From: Deltaproteobacteria bacterium
Lineage (GTDB): Bacteria > Desulfobacterota_D > UBA1144 > Nemesobacterales > N074bin48
DNA length: 5,683 nucleotides
Assembly (NCBI GenBank): GCA_004356685.1
Contig: SMWS01000150.1
Location: 1-5,683, forward strand
Direction of reading: 5' to 3'
Both the position numbers and the translations under genes were made by a program. Below are positions 1 through 3,920 of this stretch, in pieces. Within the stretch, counting starts at the first letter, position 1, and each line of letters starts with the position of its first letter. The notes under the pieces are model-generated. The model worked only from the letters and a program-made list of their open reading frames with translations. It searched no databases and was not told the DNA's origin.

Positions 1-1
1 A

Positions 2-109
2 GGAAATGTAACGCCACAACAATTTATTGTAGTTATGATAATTTATTTTATTCCGATTTTGTTTATAGTGTTTAGGAAATACAATAAAAACAAAAAGGTA
101 CAAACATAG
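2..109 (+). CDS. C-terminal end of a membrane protein (partial, 5' end outside window)
   Basis: An open frame enters from the left edge and gives 35 residues before a TAG stop at 107-109. The visible part starts GNVTPQQ. It then has one hydrophobic segment of about 17 residues, rich in Ile, Val, Phe and Tyr with a central proline, and ends in a short Lys/Arg/Asn-rich tail (from RKYNKNKK). This is the usual shape of a last transmembrane helix followed by a positively charged cytoplasmic tail, so I infer an inner-membrane protein with its C-terminus inside. The family cannot be named from so little. A second frame (from base 1) is also open until 75 but reads like an out-of-frame shadow without membrane-protein character. 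The next gene starts 103 bp downstream on the same strand. Confidence 0.5.
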   Translation, partial: GNVTPQQFIVVMIIYFIPILFIVFRKYNKNKKVQT

Positions 110-162
110 ATGTATTCTTTCCCGAAATATTACAATAACTTATCAGGGTAGATTTTAGACTC

Positions 163-190
163 TTTACGTATTAAACTACTTATTTATAAA
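163..190 (+). promoter_or_regulatory. Candidate sigma-70-type promoter for the DUF4124-like gene
   Basis: TTTACG (163-168) and TATAAA (185-190) are separated by 16 bp. An alternative -10, TAAAAT at 187-192, would give an 18-bp spacer. Transcription would start close to position 197-199, leaving a short leader that still includes the GGAG ribosome-binding site at 201-204. The -35 matches the consensus at four of six positions. AT-rich sequence yields such pairs by chance, so this is only a candidate. Confidence 0.3.
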
Positions 191-212
191 ATTAAATGGC
201 GGAGTAAAGATA

Positions 213-713
213 ATGAGGATATCAGTTGTTATTTTATTGTTAGTTTTTACTTTTGCAGGTATTGAATCTGTCTTAACTCAAGAAACCGGCGAAGTAGAAA
301 ATAATATTAAAGAGGAACCCATTAAAACCGAATATAAATGGTACTGGAAAAGGCCATCTGAAAATATAGATAACTTTGAAAATTCGTCTTTGGGAAAAAA
401 GAGGAGTTCGATAACCAAAGGGTATAAAGATAATAGTGGGACTAGTAGTGATAATATAGAGATTAACAAGAAGATAGAAGCGGATATTCAAAAGAGTAGA
501 GAGAAACAACAAAAGTTTGAAATAGGTTTTAGCAGTTCTACTGGTCTTAGTGTTGATCCAGATGGTTCAATTGTTGACTCTGCTGCTATTGATGAAACGC
601 AGACCGTAAAAGGTACCCTTACCAACAACAAAGTAATTAGCTGGGTTGATAACAATGGGGTTGTTCATGTAACAAATGATCCTACTGAAGTTTATAAAAG
701 ATCTAAAGAATAA
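213..713 (+). CDS. Secreted/periplasmic protein with C-terminal DUF4124-like motif
   Basis: The product is 166 residues. The ATG at 213 is preceded by GGAG at 201-204, 8 bp upstream, which supports this start. Residues 1 to about 22 form a signal peptide: a single Arg, then a hydrophobic core (VVILLLVFTFAG) ending in SVLTQE. I see no lipobox cysteine, so export to the periplasm by Sec is likely. The middle (25-130) is low-complexity, polar and rich in Lys, Glu, Asn and Ser, probably disordered. Residues 141-163 (key pattern W144-V-D-x-x-G149-V-V-H152-V-T-N-D-P157) match the short core of DUF4124, typically W-V-D-x-x-G-x-x-H-Y-[ST]-[DN]-x-P. That small beta-type motif is common in Gram-negative envelope proteins of unknown role. 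It usually sits just after the signal peptide; here it is at the C-terminus. No enzymatic function can be assigned. The gene has its own candidate promoter and a 194-bp gap to the next gene. Confidence 0.75.
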   Translation: MRISVVILLLVFTFAGIESVLTQETGEVENNIKEEPIKTEYKWYWKRPSENIDNFENSSLGKKRSSITKGYKDNSGTSSDNIEINKKIEADIQKSREKQQKFEIGFSSSTGLSVDPDGSIVDSAAIDETQTVKGTLTNNKVISWVDNNGVVHVTNDPTEVYKRSKE

Positions 714-800
714 TTAATAACATTTCTAAGCAGGATTTTATTCTTGTAAATAACCTATTTTTTTGCTGCAGACTTTTTTATTTTTAACTAATTAAATTGT

Positions 801-828
801 TTGTTATCTCAGACTTACATGCTATATT
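801..828 (+). promoter_or_regulatory. Candidate promoter for the SYLF lipoprotein gene
   Basis: TTGTTA (801-806) and TATATT (823-828) are separated by 16 bp, each matching the sigma-70 consensus at four to five of six positions. The predicted start near 835 would leave a leader of about 70 nt before the ATG at 908. The region from 714 to 800 is AT-rich with T-runs (for example 760-766 and 775-783), but I could not find a convincing hairpin for a terminator of the preceding gene. Confidence 0.3.
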
Positions 829-897
829 ATTTCTAAGTATTGTAGGCATATATAAGTGACATACCACATATTGCGTTTCTTCATATGTTAATTTGCT

Positions 898-902
898 GGA
901 GG
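898..902 (+). promoter_or_regulatory. Shine-Dalgarno site that fixes the SYLF start at 908
   Basis: GGAGG lies 5 bp before the ATG at 908. An in-frame TTG at 893 would start upstream of this site and place the GGAGG inside the coding sequence. It would also put MLEEK in front of the otherwise canonical lipoprotein signal MKKRN. The ATG is therefore the better start. Confidence 0.8.
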
Positions 903-907
903 AAAAA

Positions 908-1480
908 ATGAAAAAAAGAAATTTCACTACTGGTTTAATAGCACTTCTAATATTAACTGCGGGGTGTATTGGACCTAAGGGATATAACCCTGTTCAAAAA
1001 CGGGAATTTGTATTGAATATGAAAAATGACGCGCTATCTCAGTTGTACAGAGAAAAACCGCATACTCAAAAACTAATTGAAAATGCAGCAGGTTATGGAG
1101 TTTTTAGCAATATTAATGCTCAGATACTATTTGTTGGCGGGGGTGGAGGTTACGGCACAATAATTGATAATCAAAATGGAACTCAGACTTATATGAAGAT
1201 GGCAGAAGCCGGACTTGCTCTTGGAATAGGTATTAAGGATTTTAGAGAGATTATAATTTTTAACAGTCCGGCAGTTCTTTATAAATTCATAAACTTTGGC
1301 TGGGATCTTACTCTTTCCGGTGATGCGGCTGCCAAGGCAGGAAGTAAGGGCGGTTCTGTGGGAGTAGAGACTGATTTCCAGTCAGACATTGTAATTTATC
1401 AGATTACTAAGAATGGAATAGCTCTTAGCACAAGTCTTGCCGGATCTAAGTATTGGAAAGATAAGGAACTAAATTATTAG
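908..1480 (+). CDS. SYLF-domain (Ysc84-like, DUF500) lipoprotein
   Basis: The product is 190 residues from the ATG at 908. Its N-terminus is a lipoprotein signal peptide: MKKRN, a hydrophobic stretch, then the lipobox L16-T-A-G-C20, so it should be lipidated at Cys20 and attached to a membrane. The residue after the cysteine is Ile, not Asp, which favours outer-membrane sorting by the usual rule. Residues ~39-184 fit the SYLF (Ysc84) domain in order: an N-terminal helix, A60-A-G-Y-G-V-F as the 'GYGVFP'-like element, the glycine run at 77-83 (GGGGGYG), a central A101-G-L-A-L-G-I-G strand, a 'FNSPAVLYKF' segment, and a C-terminal I-Y-x-x-x-x-x-G-x-x-x-S-x-x-G motif (163-179). Eukaryotic SYLF proteins bind phosphoinositides; the role of bacterial lipoprotein members is unclear. 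The gene ends 15 bp from the convergent CusF-like gene, with only a T-run between them. Confidence 0.85.
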   Translation: MKKRNFTTGLIALLILTAGCIGPKGYNPVQKREFVLNMKNDALSQLYREKPHTQKLIENAAGYGVFSNINAQILFVGGGGGYGTIIDNQNGTQTYMKMAEAGLALGIGIKDFREIIIFNSPAVLYKFINFGWDLTLSGDAAAKAGSKGGSVGVETDFQSDIVIYQITKNGIALSTSLAGSKYWKDKELNY

Positions 1481-1495
1481 ATTTGGCATATTTTT

Positions 1496-1963
1496 TTAGT
1501 TCGAACTACTGATTTCTGTAACGGTAAGCTCAGTAGCAGTTTCTTTAAGTTTTAGTTTTACTTTTTGGTTTTCTTTTAAATTTTTGAGTTGCTCTGGATT
1601 TTCCACTTTATAGCTCATGATCATGGCTTTCATAAAGCCTGGCATTTCTTGTTGATCTACGATTACTCGTTCTTGGGTTATAATCTTAATAACTCCTACG
1701 GCATCGTGAAATTTAGGCCACTGCTCCTCATTTTCGGATTTCTCATTTCCATGCCCATGGTAACCATGCTCGTCTTTGCTATCCTTATCCCAGGATTTTG
1801 CAAGCTGTTGTTGAATTTTCAGTATATCTTCAGAAGCTGCTTTTTGTTGAACTCTAATTTCGCTAATCTGTCTTACATTATAAAGGTGTAAATATCCTAC
1901 TGATATAGAGATAGAAAATGCAACTGTTGATATTATCAAAGCTATAACTGATAGTGATTTCAT
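1496..1963 (-). CDS. Membrane-anchored periplasmic CusF-like copper-binding-type protein
   Basis: The product is 155 residues. Residues 5-27 form one N-terminal hydrophobic segment that could be an uncleaved signal anchor. Residues 30-57 are polar and helical, possibly a short coiled coil. Residues 59-82 form an acidic/His linker with H66, H69 and H71 in HGYHGHG. The C-terminal 87-152 resembles the small CusF/CusB-type beta-barrel: D87-A-V-G-V-I-K-I, M107-P-G-F-M111-K-A-M114-I-M116-S-Y-K-V, then L126-x-x-L-K-x-x-Q-K-V-K-L. In family members the 'H..IPGFM.AM.M' stretch supplies Met and His ligands for Cu(I)/Ag(I). The Met residues are kept here, but the usual His position appears to be Gln (Q104 or Q105). 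A role in periplasmic copper handling is therefore inferred, not certain. The start at 1963 has a G-rich SD-like site (1974-1978) 10 bp upstream. The gene lies 23 bp downstream of nfo on the same strand and is probably co-transcribed. Confidence 0.7.
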   Translation of the reverse strand: MKSLSVIALIISTVAFSISISVGYLHLYNVRQISEIRVQQKAASEDILKIQQQLAKSWDKDSKDEHGYHGHGNEKSENEEQWPKFHDAVGVIKIITQERVIVDQQEMPGFMKAMIMSYKVENPEQLKNLKENQKVKLKLKETATELTVTEISSSN

Positions 1964-1986
1964 GTTCTATATACCCCCGGATAGTT

Positions 1987-2817
1987 TTAATTCTTTCTAA
2001 GTTTTTTTAAAGTCTTAATATCAATTTCAACGCCTTCAGGTGGAGTTTCTACTATCATATCCAGATCTGTTAGATGTTTGTTACAGACTATAGATTCAAA
2101 CCCCTCTATGCCTATTTTGCCTTTTCCTATATGTTCATGGCGGTCCTTTTTTTCGGCCAGTCCTACTTTTGAATCATTACCATGTATAAGCCTAATTCTA
2201 TCTATACCAACTATTTTGTTAAACTCGGAAAGTAAATCATTAAGAGCTTTTTCTGTCCTTAAATCATATCCGGCGGCAAACAGGTGAGCTGTATCTATAC
2301 AAATACCCAGATCATTATTATCTACATGGTCTAGTATTTCGGCAAGCTCTTCGAATTTTTCTCCGATGGTTTCTCCCTGTCCCGCAGAATTTTCTAGAAG
2401 CATCTCAGTCTTAGTATTAGTTTTATCCAGGATCTCTTTAATCCCGTCTGCGACTCTTTTTAAAGCCAGTGATCTGTCTATACCTTTTGAACTTCCAAGA
2501 TGTGTCATGATATATTTAACTCTTAATAAATCAGATCTCTCCAGCTCTTCTTTTACTATTCTTATTGATGATTCTCTTATATCTGATTTTTCAGATGCAA
2601 AGTTGATAAAATAAGGGGTATGAACGTAGTAATCAGAAAGTTTGTATTTTTCACAATTCTCAATAAAAGTATCTACGGTCTCCTTATCCAGCTTCGGCGG
2701 ATTTCCGCCTCGGGGGGAGCGGGTAAACATCTGAAAGCACTCACAACCAAAACTACTGGCGCGTTCTGGTGCTTTATAAATTCCTGCTGCAATTGATACG
2801 TGGGCTCCAAATTTCAT
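1987..2817 (-). CDS. nfo: Endonuclease IV (AP endonuclease, deoxyribonuclease IV)
   Basis: The product is 276 residues, full length for the AP endonuclease 2 family. The enzyme cuts the backbone 5' of abasic sites and removes 3'-blocking groups in base excision repair, using a trinuclear zinc centre in a TIM barrel. All nine expected zinc ligands are visible by motif alignment to E. coli Nfo: H66 (HTPY), H106 (HLGS), E142 (LLEN), D175 and H178 (IDTAH), H212 (IHGND), D225 and H227 (DRHEHIG) and E257 (VETP). The N-terminal G4-A-H-V-S and the Q29-M-F-T-R-S-P-R segment are also typical. The protein should be active and cytoplasmic. No clear Shine-Dalgarno precedes the ATG; the sequence just upstream is AT-rich. 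A good promoter lies at 2851-2879. The CusF-like gene follows after 23 bp, and a MerR-type regulator is transcribed divergently from 2954. Confidence 0.96.
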   Translation of the reverse strand: MKFGAHVSIAAGIYKAPERASSFGCECFQMFTRSPRGGNPPKLDKETVDTFIENCEKYKLSDYYVHTPYFINFASEKSDIRESSIRIVKEELERSDLLRVKYIMTHLGSSKGIDRSLALKRVADGIKEILDKTNTKTEMLLENSAGQGETIGEKFEELAEILDHVDNNDLGICIDTAHLFAAGYDLRTEKALNDLLSEFNKIVGIDRIRLIHGNDSKVGLAEKKDRHEHIGKGKIGIEGFESIVCNKHLTDLDMIVETPPEGVEIDIKTLKKLRKN

Positions 2818-2850
2818 ATAGTATTTATAATAAAGTAAAAAAGTTGTTTC

Positions 2851-2879
2851 ATTATATCAGTCTATTGCGAATTTGTAAG
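2851..2879 (-). promoter_or_regulatory. Candidate nfo promoter (CTTACA-17-TATAAT)
   Basis: On the minus strand, CTTACA (2879-2874) is followed by a 17-bp spacer and a perfect TATAAT (2856-2851). The start of transcription would be near 2844, giving a leader of about 26 nt before the nfo ATG. The -35 hexamer lies inside one arm of the inverted repeat at 2873-2896. It is the strongest promoter-like sequence in the window. Confidence 0.6.
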
Positions 2880-2896
2880 TTATTATATTCTAACAA
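2873..2896. repeat. Imperfect inverted repeat, possible operator over the nfo -35 region
   Basis: TTGTAAG (2873-2879), a 10-bp AT-rich middle, and CTAACAA (2890-2896) pair at six of seven arm positions. The 24-bp size and two-fold symmetry suit a dimeric regulator. The repeat sits between two divergent genes, one of which encodes a MerR-type DNA-binding protein, and one arm covers the -35 box of the nfo promoter. Binding by that protein is inference. The sequence is AT-rich enough that chance symmetry is possible. Confidence 0.35.
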
Positions 2897-2953
2897 TATT
2901 TATTTATTAAGCATAAGTTACTATACTATTAAAATTATTACCGAAACAGTCAT

Positions 2954-3457
2954 ATGTCTGGAAAAAAGCAAAAAAGCAAATCACAGCAACATCCTAAAAC
3001 AAAGGTTATAAACGGCTTGGGAAGCAAACAGGTTGTTAAATTAATAGACTCTCTTGAAGGCATTAAACTTACGTACGATCAGCTTTACTATTATGAAAAT
3101 ACAGGACTTGTAGTGCCCAGCATAAGGAGTTCGCAGGGTAGGGGTGTATCTAGACTCTACTCTGTTGAAGATATAATAATTCTCCGATGGCTTGTTACAC
3201 TCAATAAAAAGGGGATTTCCATTCAGGGCTTTAGAAATGTTTTTAAGTTTTTAAAAGAGAAGATGCCAGAGGTTTTAAAAAAGCCTCAGAACTGGGCGCT
3301 TATAACTGATGGCAATTCAGTTCAGTTTTTCGATAAAATCACTTCACGCACATTAGATGTATTAAAGGATAGCGGACAATATCTATTCTTTTTCCCTGTG
3401 GGTAAAATGGCAGAACAGAGTGAGCAAGCTGTTAAAGAACTTGGTACGAAAACATAG
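2954..3457 (+). CDS. MerR-type HTH transcriptional regulator with short C-terminal domain
   Basis: The product is 167 residues. Residues 1-20 are a polar Lys/Gln-rich tail. Residues ~22-92 fit the MerR winged helix-turn-helix: a first helix around S24-K-Q-V-V-K-L, then T40-Y-D-Q-L-Y-Y-Y-E-N-T-G-L-V-V-P as the classic 'R-x-Y-E-x-x-G-L' segment, a wing with S56-I-R-S-S-Q-G-R-G, then R67-L-Y-S-V-E-D-I. MerR proteins normally have Arg before the tyrosines ('IRYYE'); here the stretch is QLYYYE. A short helix follows (~92-110), then a small beta-type domain (112-147) with W114-A-L-I-T-D-G and G141-Q-Y-L-F-F-F. There is no cysteine, so a metal-thiol or [2Fe-2S] sensor of the MerR/SoxR kind is excluded; the effector is unknown. 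No good Shine-Dalgarno precedes the ATG at 2954. A TATACT at 2922-2927 is a possible -10, with a poor -35. The gene is divergent from nfo. Confidence 0.8.
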   Translation: MSGKKQKSKSQQHPKTKVINGLGSKQVVKLIDSLEGIKLTYDQLYYYENTGLVVPSIRSSQGRGVSRLYSVEDIIILRWLVTLNKKGISIQGFRNVFKFLKEKMPEVLKKPQNWALITDGNSVQFFDKITSRTLDVLKDSGQYLFFFPVGKMAEQSEQAVKELGTKT

Positions 3458-3488
3458 CAAATTGGTAAATGGCTACGGATACTATTAT

Positions 3489-3653
3489 TTAGCATTTTTC
3501 ACGCGCTATTAAATACAAATTTAAATGCCCGCTTTTACTCAGGAGTTTCTCTATCCTCTCTTGACCCTTTCCTCTATATGCGTCCCATTTTGATACTATA
3601 TTTTTTTAATTACTCTTGTTCATTCCCTTTATATATCCATATATCAAGCTCAT
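3489..3653 (-). pseudogene. Possible gene remnant with an internal stop
   Basis: Reading leftwards from an ATG at 3653, the frame gives 15 codons and meets TAA at 3608-3606. In the same frame it then stays open for 38 codons to TAA at 3491-3489. The second part reads as ordinary, charged, amphipathic protein (pieces KWDAYRGKGQERIEKLL and HLNLYLIAREKC) and has no ATG, GTG or TTG of its own. This composition is unusual for random AT-rich DNA and suggests the C-terminal end of a lost gene. I do not recognise the family. The frame is short and chance cannot be excluded. Confidence 0.3.
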
Positions 3654-3701
3654 GTTAGAACACGCTTTATTAAGTCAACATATACACTAAAAAAGGGGTC
3701 A
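3562..3701. repeat. Short inverted pair TGACCCTTT / AAAGGGGTCA
   Basis: TGACCCTTT (3562-3570) and AAAGGGGTCA (3692-3701) are inverted copies differing by one inserted base, about 120 bp apart. They lie within the gene-poor spacer and flank most of the upstream part of the possible gene remnant. They could be ends of a decayed small mobile element, but the match does not extend convincingly inward and no target-site duplication was seen. Confidence 0.2.
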
Positions 3702-3920
3702 TAATTCATTTTTAATTATTGTTGATTATTTATTTCTAAACAGAGTTAGTTGTCATATCAAAATAGATTTATAGCAACCTATATTTCATCGGAGTATCTA
3801 ATTAAAATACAAAAACATAGTTATAATTATAAAGGCACAGAATTTGCATATAATTTTATATAGATGAAGCGCTGATTTATATAATAGATAAAGTATTAAA
3901 ACATAATTTAACAAAAAATT

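Larger units (their letters stand above)
3458..3920. other. 463-bp AT-rich spacer
   Basis: No intact gene was found on either strand between the MerR-type gene and the PAS/GAF sensor. The left half holds a possible decayed minus-strand reading frame (3489-3653) and two inverted GACCC/GGGTC-type segments (3562-3570 and 3692-3701). The right half (3705-3920) is very AT-rich. It carries two TATAAT hexamers (3849-3854 and 3880-3885) that could serve the sensor gene, but neither has a recognisable -35 at 16-18 bp. I found no tRNA, no riboswitch-like core and no clear hairpin-plus-T-run terminator. Confidence 0.6.

Noticed and set aside
714..800. Rho-independent terminator after the DUF4124-like gene
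   Set aside because: T-runs are present but no stem longer than about 4 bp could be paired before them.
893..907. Alternative TTG start for the SYLF lipoprotein, five residues upstream of the ATG at 908
   Set aside because: The GGAGG ribosome-binding site at 898-902 would fall inside the coding sequence, and the ATG at 908 gives a standard MKKRN lipoprotein signal.
1481..1495. Shared bidirectional terminator between the convergent SYLF and CusF-like genes
   Set aside because: The 15-bp gap has a T-run but no hairpin could be formed.
1589..1891. Plus-strand open frame of 100 codons opposite the CusF-like gene
   Set aside because: It lies wholly antisense to a gene with a recognisable domain, signal anchor and conserved motif, and its own translation shows no family features.
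2078..2614. Plus-strand open frames of 69 and 82 codons opposite nfo
   Set aside because: Both are antisense to a full-length endonuclease IV with all metal ligands; they are Ser/Leu/Pro-rich mirror translations.
2769..3011. Plus-strand 80-codon frame across the nfo/merR intergenic region
   Set aside because: It overlaps the start of nfo, the candidate promoter and the start of the MerR-type gene, and reads as AT-driven Ile/Leu/Tyr/Lys sequence without a ribosome-binding site.
3630..3643. Near-palindrome ATATAT-CC-ATATAT in the spacer
   Set aside because: Simple alternating AT sequence of this length is expected by chance in such AT-rich DNA.
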